Below, piece by piece: positions 1 through 13,242 of a DNA stretch of 64,000 bases (positions within the stretch are counted from its first letter, which is position 1; every line of letters starts with the position of its first letter). Below the pieces are notes generated by a model, which worked only from the letters and a program-made list of their open reading frames with translations, was not told where the DNA came from and did not search any database. A program made the position numbers and the translations under genes. This DNA is from Heliocidaris tuberculata (lineage: Eukaryota; Echinodermata; Echinoidea; Camarodonta; Echinometridae). The stretch is from the NCBI GenBank assembly GCA_025618425.1, contig CM046842.1, positions 23,911,292-23,975,291 of the forward strand, given 5' to 3'.

Positions 1-103
1 ATAAATCATTTGTAGACAAAAATACAATACTAGATTTATGCGGGAAAATGTTTTGATGTAAAGTTAAACCATGTAAAGAAACGTAAATTGATTTATTTCT
101 CAC

Positions 104-2287
104 CTGTACGGCAGTCTTGACTATCTTGGTAACCACGTGATATACAAGCTATGACCATATCAGCGTTCTCCACTGCTTCTGCCATGGCGCCAATTTTATC
201 ACCCACTGAAATGACAAAAAAATGATAACTGAGTCAAAGGGAAGCTTGAGTTCTGGGAAAAGGGAAAAATGATTTGTGAGTTTCCTCATTCTGATTATGT
301 TAGCATGGTTAGTGTCGAAGGTTTTCATAGTAGAAATGTCCCCTGAAAAGGATTGCTCTTCAAATGCCCTCACATTCAAAATATGACAAGAAACACCTGA
401 AATGTTCGGGCCGAACATTTGTGTGTAGTCCATTATACACATTTCTGTGTGCAGTGCATGTGACTCTCAGCAGAATTGAGTCAATTTCTTATGATTTTGG
501 TGATTCCAAAACCTTACAGCATACACTAATTCTTATGTGCTAAATAATCAACCTTTCCCAATTGCTTTGAGACAGTTTTTTTTCACAATTCAGTCTCATG
601 ACCAGAATTCAACTTTATCTTTAAGAGGTTTTGTCATAACCAAATTAAGGGCATCATCAACAGATTATATTGCCTGTATATAGAGAGAAATTCTGTTGGG
701 ACTATGTAATATAGTATTGTTATTATATGAGCGATTATTTGAACAGGTGATGCCCTCTCTTTTCTTTTTCTTTTTCTTTTTTTTTTTCAATTGCCTGTAG
801 GTTGATTTTGGGAAAGTATTTGCGATTGTGTTCATAACAGCTTTAAAAGGAATGCATGCACTATTATCTACTTGTTAGAACGATAATCTCGGAACATGAT
901 CACCATAATTCCATGGCATTCATCCTTATCACGCTTGTGGACAAGACTCGTACGGATAAGCATGAGCTAATTTCCGAGTAATCGACATAATAAATATAAG
1001 AGCTAAACACTCGGAATGCACCATTATCTAATTGTTAGAACGATAATCTCGCAACATGATCACCATAGTTTCATGACATTCATCCTTATCACGCTTGTGG
1101 ACAAGACCAGTACGGATAAGCATGAGCTAATTTCCGAGTAATCGACATAATAAATATGAGAGCTAAACACTCGGTCATCTTGATATCAAGATATGGAGAC
1201 CTTCACTGACTAATATCCAACTAGATTATATAGACTCTTATCTATGTCCAGTAGATATATTGATAAATGTGCTGTTTTCGGTATTTTCTAAAAATCTACC
1301 TTTTCTATATGTATACCAATCAAGATATATGTAAGATATGTAAGATTCAAATGATGAGACTCTTGACGACTTGACAAGAATTAAATTGAATGTTCTTCTC
1401 TTTTGAAGTCCTAAAGAGTCTTATTATTTTCACCCAACCGCACTAACCATTTATAATCTCCCTGCCCCCTACCCTCCCTTACATTAAGCTTTGCTATTTT
1501 TATGAAGTGAAGACCGAAAATCAAACACTGGAATATACATGTATAGACTATAATTATACTGTAAAAAATGACTGTAAAACTACAGGTTTTTGGGCCCTTG
1601 AAATTACAAGTTATTATCGTTATTTCAATTTTACAGTCTTTTTCCTGTAAAACAACAGCAAGTTTGTTGGTTTACCGGAAATCAGCATATATTTGTAATC
1701 GCCTGACATAAATTTTATGTAACTTCATTGTAAATATATGCTAATTTCCGGTTAAAAAACAAACAAACAAACAAAAACAAAAAAACGTGGAAAAAAAGGG
1801 AATTCCGGGCATACTGACTGCTATGAAATTTCGTGAAAAAACGGCATTTTTTACAGTGTATAGATTAAGAGATGCAATTTAAAAGTAAGAAACCAACAGA
1901 TCTTCATGATAGAAGTGACTTACTCATATGATCCTCATCCATCCATACGCTGTAGCCTCTTTTCTTCAATTGCTTTTTGAACTCTCGCATCACAGGTTTG
2001 GACGGGTGTTCCCATTTGTAACTGAGCATGATGTGACCACTGGTCTTTGCCCTTTCGGACGGCGCCCTCTGCGGTGATCCATGGTCTGTTTTCCTGCTTG
2101 TTAGACCTTCAGGAAGTCGTGACTCGTAAATCTCGAAGAGAGCACCCATACAGGCATTACGGATTTTCTCATTTTCACTCTGCGAATTTTCTGTCAAATC
2201 TTGTACAAAAAATAAGTTATAACAGAGATAAGTTGCAATGGATCCTTAAAGTATTATTCCGGTACTGGGAGACCTGCTAGGACAATG

Positions 2288-2349
<62 letters not shown>

Positions 2350-2359
2350 GATGATGATG

Positions 2360-2394
<35 letters not shown>

Positions 2395-2500
2395 TAACAA
2401 AACAGGAATGAAAAGTCCGTATATACGATGAAAAGATTCGAATCGGACATTTCAATCCTATTTTGTCTATTATAACTTTGCAAGTCCGAAGCAGAACTAT

Positions 2501-2549
<49 letters not shown>

Positions 2550-4442
2550 ATATATATATAAAATCGTTATTATAATTGTTATTAAAAGCTATAATTTAAC
2601 TTAATCTTAGCTAAAGTCATGATCACTTCGTATGCACTATCAATGTTTCTTCATCCTCTACCACCATAACCATCACCACTAGTTCCACCACCTCATACAT
2701 AATATAGCCTACTACTAATATCATGAGACCACTCCTCCTCCTCCTCCTCCTCGTCTACCTCCAGTTACTTCTCCTATAAGTTCAACTAAAGTTGCAAAAA
2801 TATTAATTCTTGATTTTGTACTATTTCCATAGATTAGCAACCGAAAACATTGACACCATATTGAAGTGGCATGAAATCTCAGTTGGTGTATTATGTATCC
2901 ATTTGTAACCTTCAAATAACGTTTCCTAATCACAACAAACTTAAAAAGAGGAAAAGATTTCAAAGACGTAACTTGCTGGCGAGTGATGGTTAGCCAAATA
3001 CTTTGAAAATTATCGGTGCTGCCCTCACCCCTCCCCTCCCCTCCCCCCCCCCCCCAGTAAAAAAGAAAATGTACGCCTATGCTTTAAATTATAACATGAT
3101 ATTATTTATCATATTTCACGCCTGTTATTTTCAATGCGACTAATTAGGATGAAAGTGTAAACAAGGCTTACTTACTGTAGATAATACCCTGATCTTTCCG
3201 CAGTTTTTCTTTGTTTTCCTTGAGAAATGCCAGTCTCCAAATCGCGTTAGCAGCAAACGTTTTCTCCTCGTTGGTGCAATCTGCCTTGAGCAATTTACCA
3301 AGGATTGGGATGCCCCCTTTTTCTACGATGAGTCTTTTATTATTGTCATTAATTGCCAATTGCTCTACTGATTGCACTAACTCTTCTGCATTAAGACTAA
3401 TCACTGTTACTATGTCTTTTTTTGAGGTTTTCCGTCTGGTCGTCGCCTTATGGTCGGAATTGGAGAGACATTTCTTCAACAGCGAAAGTAGAGATACAAT
3501 ACAAGTGTAATTGGTGGAAAGTTTGTCAGCCTCTTCTTTTTTCACCAGCTTTGCTAACGTCATGAAAGCTATTGTCTGCGTCAAGGTCTCTTCCGACTTT
3601 GCAATCTCCTGCAAGGCTGGCACAACGCGGTGATGCTTAGGAGAAAGAGATGGCACCCTTCTACAGGCATTGTCAAGTGCGTTCATTGCATCGAAAATCA
3701 TATCATCTACCCATTTGTTCATCGCTTTCTCACTTTCGTATTGGTGTAGAAACCAGTCCACAATCAAAGACAGGCACCCATCTTCTTCCATTTGAAGACA
3801 GAAGTAATCAGACTTATCCGTGAAGTTCCAGGCGGAACCAAGTAGCTCGATATAAAAGGAAAATGTTTGTTTGACCTCAGGTGTCAATTCTTCACGCGGA
3901 TCAGCTCCTTCAATCATTTGCAACACGTCTCGCTTTTTAAACGTATAGGCAAACATTTTGCAGTAGTCTGTGTCTATGGCCAAACCATCTGATGCAGCAT
4001 TACGGTCAATAGTTTTCTTTCGTGACACCTGATTAATTTCCTTCATTGCTTGAAGACAAGAGGAGCATGGGAAGTCTTCACAGTCCTCGATGTGCTTGAC
4101 CCCATTCTTGACAAGGGTTAGACATTCTTTAACCTTATCACTGAACTCTTGGATCCGATTAGCTTTTTCAGCGGCAAGGTCAACGAGTGGCTCTTCTGAA
4201 GTGTCTTCCAGCGTCCTCGATGCATCATCGACCGTGCCTTCCTTTGGATTGCCGGCGGTAAGAGTATCGAAATTTTCTTCTGAGTTTGAAGAATCAGTCA
4301 AGATGGGTTTTGCAGGTCCGCCATCGAAATCATCTTGGCCTCTTTCAGAAGTATCTTTTTCCAAATTCCCTTCTGCCGAAGGTCCTCCAACATTTTCCTT
4401 CTTGGCTGCTGAAATCTTTCTTGTACTCGCTGCAGATCCCAT
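104..4442 (-). CDS. Gene A: ARM-TIR protein, 3' part beyond the window (exons 1-3 of an expected 5)
   Basis: Three exons on the minus strand: 4442-3176, 2199-1924 and 205-104, joined by GT-AG introns that are all phase 1. The 548 visible residues start MGSAAST, a Gly-2/Ser-6 pattern resembling an N-myristoylation signal. An acidic low-complexity stretch (about 10-95) follows, then a helical armadillo-like region ending in a clear repeat (NDNNKR, GGIPILGKLL, AIWRLAF; about 360-420). The TIR domain begins near 478 with HIMLSYKWE and continues with WMDEDHM and GYQDSQDC. The visible part stops at Arg-Thr, just before the expected catalytic Glu; the exons for that Glu and the SAM-like domain should lie left of base 1. 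Residues about 120-135 hold a C-x3-P-C-x2-C motif. A splice-acceptor-like tract ending TTTTTACAG lies about 25 bases before the ATG, so a non-coding 5' exon is likely. Gene B is the closest paralogue and is transcribed divergently. Role (NADase or TIR adaptor) is inferred. Confidence 0.88.
252..660. repeat. Dispersed repeat R1, copy 1
   Basis: Shared landmarks with 49500-49890 and 27185-28905: 'catagtag..atgtcccctg', 'gaaaagga.tgctctt', 'gacaagaaa', 'attgag.caat' and 'aatcaacctttcc', all in the same order. No coding capacity or clear termini. Class unknown. Confidence 0.75.
855..1173. repeat. 160-bp tandem duplication
   Basis: Two adjacent copies offset by 160 bases; 'ttgttagaacgataatctcg' starts at 872 and at 1032. 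Each copy ends 'gagctaaacactcgg'. The copies differ at only a few positions, so the duplication is fairly recent. Confidence 0.9.
1555..1862. mobile_element. MITE with TACACTGTAAAAAATG termini
   Basis: The left end 'tatactgtaaaaaatg' is the inverted match of the right end 'cattttttacagtgta', with TA at the outer edges. A second copy lies at about 56062-56472 with the same interior ('gtaaaacaacagcaagtttg', 'ttggtttaccggaaatcagc'). TA-flanked ends suggest a Tc1/mariner-like non-autonomous element. Confidence 0.75.
2200..3175. other. Gene A intron 1
   Basis: Non-coding. It holds two (TA)n arrays at about 2291-2347 and 2504-2556, a short (AAT)n stretch near 2360-2395, a (TCC)n stretch near 2731-2751 and a C-run at 3043-3055. 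Confidence 0.8.
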
Positions 4443-7400
4443 GCTTAAGATGAATCGTAAAGCATCACTGTAAAAAGAATAAGCAGTACACTGTATGAAA
4501 ATGTCGGAATGATTATGGGTACACGCGGAAGTGTTTTACAATAGAAATAATTCAGTTATGAGGTGAAGATGAGCAATTGCTCCTGAATCCTGATATAAAT
4601 ACCTTGTCTACAATTACAAATAGCATAAATTGCGCTTTTCCTGACGTGGATTAGGCTACAGCCAGTTATCCATGAAATGATATTAGACAGAAATTATTGT
4701 TTTGAAGATACGCTGACGGAAGCATAGTATATCCAATTGAAGAATGTATAGTATCTACGCTACATGCATTTGCTGGATTGGTCAGTTTTTGAGATATGTA
4801 AGCTAATCATAGAAATTATTGTCACAAAATCGAAACATCAACAACCAAGCACACTAATATAATAAACACACAATCGTGTGTCAAATATGATATCATAATT
4901 CTAAAATATTAATAGTCTTGATATTACCTGCTGAAAAATCCGTTGGTAAAAAGCTTTCATAGAAACAATTGAGTAACACGTATATTTAGAGCTAAATTTC
5001 CTTCATGTCATTCCCTCGCGACAAGTTCATTGCTTGTTGTTCGCATATTGCCCTTCCCACAATACGAGCTATTAAATTAATTCACGAAGTGCCCCAATGC
5101 AGGTACTGTGCATTGACTGGTAGCCTGTTGCCTTGTGATATAGTTGCTTAGCAACGGACCAAGCGATGAAGCCATTATGAGAACTACCGCTTCATCGTTT
5201 TTGTTATCTTTTTTTTTTTAATCAGCGCACTCTACATTGATGTTTAGTCAGAAGTGTTACATATTTGAAGGAAAGTACATGCAACACATTCTCAGGGAAA
5301 TTCCTGCGTATTAATAACAAGGCCATCAATATAAGAGGGAGTCAAAACAGTCTTTCTTTCGTGTTTCCTTTTCCCTTATTCCCTCCCCTCTCTATCTCCC
5401 TCCCTCGGTCTCTCTTTTCATTCTTTTCTCTCTTTTTTTAACTCTTCTTTTTTGGCCATGTCATGTCCTCTGTAGCTACTCCGATCCCCAGATGATAAGC
5501 TACAAAGGGTGATCTGTTTGCCTGATAGTCTTGTTAAAACCAATACCATCACGGGTTCTATTGGGGGCATTTACTGTTATTGATCATATGGTATTACTCT
5601 TTTTTCAATAAAATGCAAGCCATTGATGAAAATCATGGCTCCGTGTCATCCATTTCTATTGAAGTCGAGGTACGTCGTAGCGTAGTCATGGTAGTGAATG
5701 AGGTAATTTTGACACGTGCTTGCGTATTCGTTTAAAGGCCAATTCATGGAACTCCCAATACATGTAGTTCCTTCCCACATAAAATCTATACGGGAGGGAA
5801 GTACCTCGGGGCTCCATGAATTTGGCCTATTAAAGAGTGTGACTTCCGGTGACGTAACTATCTTTACTAGCTATGCAGTATGTAAACGTACAAAGCTTGA
5901 ACCAAAGTGGTGAGGTTTAATACCTTTTACCTTTCGGAATTCGAGATACTGATATTTACATCATATCGTACTTCTGCATGGCGCATTATGTGAATACGTA
6001 AACGCGCATCACAGTGTTATTATCATTATCACCCAAGAAGCCCAAGGTCGCTGAATTTCAAGCTAACACACATACGTGCACTATCTCTATTCCCTAGCGA
6101 GTATTCCTGCAAGTTTACTCCGTTCATAATTCTGCATGTCATGCATGCACAGATGTAGGACAGTGTCAACAGCAGTCACATTGCCCATGTTGGCTTTCGG
6201 CAATTCTGACAGTTACCCATTTTCTCCTGGGTAAAAGTGCCAAAGTACGTTACTGCCGCGGCTGGGACTCGAACCGCGAACCATGCGACCCATAGTCCAG
6301 TGACGTATTCACTAGACCATGACGATCCTGCAAATATACTGCATACTGGATTGATTGAACAGAAGCTTGTTCAGGCCATCAAAATAATAACTGACTCGTA
6401 TTCCCTGAAAAACACAGCTCCGATTTGCTATACGACACTACTTGAAGATTATACATTTTGGTCATGACCACTTGCTCGGTTTGCTTATCTCTCATTCCTT
6501 GGCTATTATTTTTTCTTCCAAATTGGTTTGACATGATGTGTCAGCACATTAGTATCAAAAAAATCAGTACTCTCAAACAAGTTAGGTTAAAAAAAAAATG
6601 TCCGAATATTAGGTAAATTTTATCTAATTAGGGGCACATTTTAGCAAAATATTGTGTAAAGCTTTACCCAACAAACATGCATGTTCCTCTTTTACGCAAT
6701 AATGAATAAAATTTTAGCCCGGTTTCCTAAGAGTATGAATATGCGCATTGTGCCTCTCTTGCATTCATTTGGTTTCCTTCCTTTCATTACAATAATTCAG
6801 TGACCAATGGGAATGTTTTGAGTATTCCCTTCCTCAAATATGCGATATTTAATACACAATTACAGAGGGCGCTGATCAATTTTGTCTGATATGTAGGCAG
6901 ATTATGGTACACTTCACCCTTAGACCTCATTGATAGATTGCATTCATATGCGATCATGCATCATTGAATCCAATAGTACCATCCGTTGCCAAGCAAATAT
7001 AACACAAGGCAAAATGCGTCTACCAATGCGCAAATAATCATTAGCTCGTGAATTGTTGCTATGATGACGTTACGTTATGGAAAGGGCAATTAAGCATATA
7101 CGCTGTGTATAAGCTATGAACTGATTGAGGGAACGTAATAAAGGAGAAATGGCTCTACCAGAATGACTATTATGTACAGTATAACTTCATTGCAGTTACC
7201 GAGGATTTTACAACAAGGGTTATTGTAACAGGTAATATTTAGGCTAATAATGTTTGATAATTACTGTCTTTTTTAATGTATATATTAATGTTTTAGTATG
7301 TAAGCGTGCTTGTTTGATGTTTCAATTATGTGACACCTTACTTTATTTTTACATGTCTCCAAAAATGTATCTATCTAGAGAATTGCATGCAGACACTCAA

Positions 7401-7928
7401 AAGATACGGTGCATTTAATATTTATATTCTTATTACTCTACGCCTTCGTGACCATCAACTTGTCAAGCCTCAATAGGCTTTTAATGCTGGTCCTTTTTTT
7501 TCTTTTTCTTTTTTTGTTCTTCTTATTTTGTATTAATTCATGTATTATACCTTGTATTTTTTTTTGGGGGGGGGGAGGGGGTGGTAAATGCTTTGTATAT
7601 ATTTTGATGTTTGTATGTTGTTGTTTTTTTATTGATAGACTGATTGATTAGGAAATAACTGATTCCGTGAAGGTGTTTCAACACTCTTTTCTATTTTTAT
7701 TATTTTATTCAAGGAATAACTGGATTTGCCGTCTAACAGGACAAGTTAGATCTACGCCATTGATAATTAGAAAGCAGGAGTTTATATGGGAAGCAATTGT
7801 GACGCCTGTCTTCCACTAATCACTGCATTTCTCTTGTGGTAACCACAACCGCGCGTCCCTATGCCAAACAAAGATCTTGTTCAGTCTATCACTACAGCTA
7901 TACTACTGCTCTATGGCTAATCCTAACT
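4443..7928. promoter_or_regulatory. Shared 5' interval between divergent genes A and B
   Basis: The two start codons face away from each other across 3.5 kb, so promoters and 5' non-coding exons of both genes should be here. No clear TATA box or initiator can be assigned. Two RFX X-box-like sequences occur, at 5143-5155 and 6985-6996. A SINE head lies near 6255-6330, and a T/G-rich low-complexity tract at about 7490-7630. Confidence 0.4.
6250..6335 (-). mobile_element. tRNA-derived SINE head
   Basis: Read on the minus strand it has an A-box-like TGGTCTAGTGA and a B-box-like GGTTCGAGTCC at tRNA-like spacing. Stems are too degenerate for a functional tRNA, so a SINE fragment is the better call. 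Confidence 0.6.
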
Positions 7929-10900
7929 ATGGGATCTTCAGCGAGTACCCAAAAGATAGCGAGGACATATGATTCATCAGCCAAGGACAAAAATGTCGAA
8001 GGACCTACCGCAGAACGGCACTCGGCCAAAGACACTTCTCCACAAGGGCAAGATGAAATTGACGGAGGACCTGCGAAAGCGATTTCGACCGTTACTTCAA
8101 ACCCGAAAACAAATTCTAACACTCAGAATGCCGAGATTCCGAAGGAGGGCGAAATCGATGATGCTTCGAAGACACTTGCTGACACTTCAGTTGCTAAACC
8201 CTTTTCCACGCCAGCTGCCAAAGCGAAACGAATCGAAGAGTTCAGTTATGAGATCAAAGGTTGCCTAGGAATGATCAAAGACATCATCTACCACGTCCAG
8301 AACTGCCAAGAGTTTCCATGCTCCTCGTGTCTGAAGGTGAAGGCAATCACCACCGTGTCTCGAAAGAAAAACATCGACCGAAATGCTGTATCGGATGGTT
8401 TGGCTATAGACTCTGAGTACTGCAAGATGTTTGCCAGTTCGTGGAGAAATCGAGACCTTTTGCAGGTGATTAAAGAGGCGGATTCCGATGAAGAACTTAC
8501 CCCTCGAGGTAAACAAATCTTTACGTTTTATAGCAAGCTCCTCGGTTCGGCTTGGAATTTCACGGACAAGTCTGATGCATTCTGTGAACAAATGGATAGG
8601 GACGAGTGCTTGTCTTTGATTGTGGACTGGTTTTTGTACCACCACGAGAGTGAGAGGACAATGAACAAATGGATCGAGGATATGAGCTTCGAAGCGATGA
8701 ACATCTTACACAATGCCTGCAGAAGGGTTCCGTCTCTTTCTCCTAAGCATCACCGCGTTGTGCCCGTTTTGCAGAAATTTGGTGAGTCGGAAGAGACCTT
8801 GACGCAGACAATAGCTTTCATCACTTTAGCAAAGCTTGTGAAAAAAGAAGAGGCTGACAAACTTTCCACCAATTACACTTGCATTGTATCCTTGCTTTCA
8901 CTGCTGAAGAAATGTCTCTCCAATTCGGAGCACCAGGCATCGACAAGGCGAAAGACATCCAACAAGAACGTAACGACAATAGTTAGGTTCCCCGCGGTAG
9001 AGTTAGTACAAGCAGTAGAGGAATTGGCAATCAATGACAATAACAAAAGACTCATAGTCGAAAAAGGAGGCATCCTGATCCTTTGTAAATTGCTCGAAAC
9101 CAACTGCTCAGTGGAGGAGAAAACGTTTGCTGCAAACGCGATTTGGCGACTGGCATTTCTCAAGGAAAATAAGGAACAACTGCGGAAAAACCAGGGTATC
9201 ATTTACAGTAAGTTAGCATTATCTTCTCTGTTCATACATAAGAGATAATTATAGACAACGCAGACCTGAAATTTAATAGCTCCCAGATAAAATTGAAATC
9301 CAAGGCAAAAAAGTACCCCCGCCCCCATACCCTGATTGAGTTTGAAAGTACCAACATCACGTCAACGCTATGAATAGTCAATATACTTTAAAGCTCTCTT
9401 CGCTTGTCCCAGAAGATTATAAGCTGGACACTTTAAAGTCTGGCAACAGACGTCAGCCTCCTCAACTCCCCCTCCCCCTCAACCCCTTTATCTATTTCAA
9501 ATACTAGTATTAAGTATACTACCAACTAGTCTTGTTGTTGTAGTTGTTGTTGTAGCACTTGTAGTTGCAATAGGTTTATTAGTTGAAGAAGTAGAAACAT
9601 TAGAAATAGCAGAAGCACCAGGAGGAGAAGAAAAAATTGGTGGTGGCGGTGGTTGTAAACCTGTATATAAAGACCGCTCAAGGGAGACAAGAAAAGCGGT
9701 TTTTATGAACAGGTGGGCTTTATGTACAGGTTCCTTTAATACACATTTCAATGAGAAACACTTTTCAAGGGAAACAAAAATTGTGGTCTTTATAGACAGT
9801 GGTCTTTCTGTACAGGTGGTCACTAAAGCAGGTAGGGTAATAGCAGAATTATGTTGTTGCATAGTTCCATTCAATAACATAAACAAATGTGGTAGTTAGA
9901 CATGTCAGAGCTGGGAAATGATAATGGGGCAACTCGTTTCTAAAAGTTGGGAAGAAAAATATATAATTTGCTTTTTTCACTTATTTCCGATCAAGATCTG
10001 ACGGAAAATTACCAGAGTGAAAATGAAAAACTACGTAATGCCTGTATGGGTGCTCTGTTCGAGATCTACGAGTCTCGACTTCCTGAAGGTCTAACAGGCA
10101 GGAAAACAGACCATGGTTCACCGCAGAGGGCGCCGTCCGAAAGAGCGGAGTCCGGTGGACACATCATGCTCAGCTACAAGTGGGAACACCCGTCCAAATC
10201 AGTGATGCGAGAGTTCAAGAAACAACTGCGGAAAAGAGGCTACAACGTGTGGATGGATGAGGATCACATGAGTAAGTTGCATCTATCCGGGACAGTGTGG
10301 TTTCAAACCCTCAACGTGGGTTAGTTATTATTGAGCAATCGTTTATCCAACATTTTCACCAATGAGAATAAAGTTAAAGCTTTAAGTCATAGGGTTCTAC
10401 GACTCAAGATCCTTTCCAAAGACATATCATGAATGAATGGCTTGCCCATTGATTCGAATCATGATGATCATGTTCTCAGATAATCATATTACTTCGCGTT
10501 TCTAAGCTAATAGTCCATTTGGCAGTCCTATGTAGGCAATAATGAACCTAGAAAAGTTCTTACTGTTGATTTTGCAAATAAAAATCTTATGTGTTGTTCG
10601 TCTTGTGCAATGTAACCTGTGATACAACGAAGGGAGGTTATCAGGGAAGCGGATTGCGTCACAGGTTGCGTTGCACGAGATGAACAACCATAGAGTTACA
10701 TTCGCACTAAACAGTGCGTATGTAACTCTGTGTTAACAGCACGGTTAGCGTTCGGTGCAGCGCACATTTCGTGATTAAGTTGTCTCGCGCTGTTTGATAC
10801 GCCTGTACCTGTGACCATTTCGATTTATGCAACTTATGCAAAATGCCCAAAGTTGCTTTTTCTGGAACAAAGTGAAAATTGTTAGGAAATCACGAAACCA

Positions 10901-13201
10901 CACACAAACATTCAACGGAAAGAACTTTTCTAGGTTCCTAAAAATGTCAAGTCGACAATAAAATCAAATTTTTGAAAAGGCAGTGGCTGTGTTAATTTTC
11001 TATAAAACATACTTCTTAAAACAAACATCAAGTTCAAGGTATTTAGTCATTATTTTGGTTTGCAACGCCTTACAGAATATTGTGGAGTTATAGACATAAA
11101 CTGACATCAAATGAGTCATTTCACCGCATATTTGGTCTGATCTAATTGAGATATCAACTTAATACAGTTGCCAGATATAATGACATTCTGAGATGTGTTC
11201 GATAACGTATTGGGCAAAATGCCTTGGACTTGCATGCACATGTATACTAAAATTCCTCTCCTGTTTTCAGTGGGTGACAAAATTGGTGCCATGGCGGATG
11301 CTGTAGAAAACGCCGATATGGTCATCGCTTGTATAACACGTGGTTACCAAGATAGTCAAGACTGTCGTACAGGTAAAAAAATGAATTCATTAACGTTTTT
11401 CCTACTTGATTTTAGTTGACTTAAGGACATTTGCCAACGTAGAAAACATGTATATTTGCTGCATTTGATACTCAAGACCCTTTGTCGAGTAATCAACAGT
11501 AATGAATATCACCTAAAATAAATGTAATTCAGGTTTATACAATTTTTTCCCCCTTTCATAGCCTCGTTTACACGATAATGTCAAGATATATGGTTGAAAT
11601 AATGTGAGTCTTCTCTGGGGGTTATTTTGTTTGGGACGTGTTTAGAACTAATTGTTTTAGTTTTATGGAATAGGAATAATAGACATTTTGACCATCGTCC
11701 GATTGAGCAGCATAATGGAAACTCACAACAGCACAGATGTGTGAGTAGAGGTCAGTTGGTTATTGTTCATCTGTGTGCTGATTATGACTGCCGGAGCTAA
11801 AGCCGGGGTAATAATACAATAATGATAATAATGGTGGTTTCTTGTATAGAGCGCAGGTCCGTCACGTCGTGACTCTCATGGCGCTCCAACATTATTACCC
11901 CGATCATAGGCGAGCGGCTAAATATGTAGCACACTGGTATATCGGGTATCCATGTACACCTGGACGGAGAGTGGCAAACTTGGATTAGTGTCTTGCTAAA
12001 AGACGTGAAATGGTACCAATCACAAGAAAATATTTTCCTAAGTATGTTAAGGGTTCCATGTCGCCATACGATAATCAAAGTACGAGTTTCAAATTTTAAT
12101 TCTATGAAGAGATGTTGCAAGTTTAAACACTCTCTAAATAAACATTAAATCGACTTGAGAGTAGACTAATCGATGCCCTCGCGGAACCTGAGTCGGAGTT
12201 GGGTTCCGTGGGAGGGGGTTTTATGTTTTCCTTTATTTTCTTCATACTCCTTAACTGGTAAACTATAGAAGATCAGGTGAAGTGTTTTGAGGTTATCTGT
12301 ATACATTCTAGCTTGACACAATTATTTTTAGGTGACTGGTATACTTTAATGCCGGGATGAGATTCGAACTCTTACCCCCTTGGTTGAGAGTCGGGTGAAA
12401 GAACCACTATACCACGACACATCCACTATAAACTCCTTATCCACACTCTCTGGGAGCGCATCAGGGACTTTATATCACAAGATGAAATGCACTATACAAG
12501 AACAGTTTATCTATAATATTATTACTATTATTGTTATTACCATCATCTTTACAGAAGCATCTTATGCTTACGAATGCAAGAAAAAGATCATCCCGGTTAA
12601 AGTAAGCGATGACTTCAAACCTACCAGTTGGCTAGGTGGTATCACAGCAGGAAAGATCTACTACATCGTTCAGGGAGCCGACCGTGTCTCCAACGTGCTA
12701 CCTAGCATCATCGAAAAAGAATTCGCAGTGCAGAAAGATACAGAGCAGAGAGTGAACACTGCTCAAGGTATAAACCCAGTAGGGTGTATTTGTAAATTTG
12801 GTATAAGATTAATATCTATGTGATGCACTTTGTGTACACTCGATGAAAATTCGCACAAGAGGTACCAAATGTTCAAATATAAAAGCAGTTACTCTTTGCT
12901 CGCATTTATTTTACAGATATTATTTTGATAAAATAATTCAATTAATCATTATTACAATCATTATCAATATTACTATTATTATTATTATTACTATTGTTGT
13001 TATTATTATAACTATTATTATTATTATTATAATCATTACTATTACTATTATTATTTTTTTTAAATTATTATTATTATTGTTATAATTATTATTAGTATTA
13101 TTATTATTGTTATTATTATTATAATTATTATTATCATTATATTATTATCATTATCATCATTATCATCATCATCATCATCATTTTTCTTATTATTAATACT
13201 G

Positions 13202-13242
<41 letters not shown>

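Larger units (their letters stand above)
206..1923. other. Gene A intron 2 with three repeats
   Basis: Non-coding. It contains a copy of dispersed repeat R1 (about 252-660), a 160-bp tandem duplication (about 855-1173) and a MITE (1555-1862). Nothing else recognisable. Confidence 0.85.

Noticed and set aside
7836..7928. Upstream in-frame extension of gene B
   Set aside because: It has no ATG (it begins with GTG), and gene A, the closest paralogue, starts at the residue equivalent to the ATG at 7929.
9497..9886. Minus-strand frame of 129 codons in gene B intron 1
   Set aside because: It overlaps a low-complexity GTT tract and a degenerate repeat, shows no domain, and is antisense to a well-supported intron.
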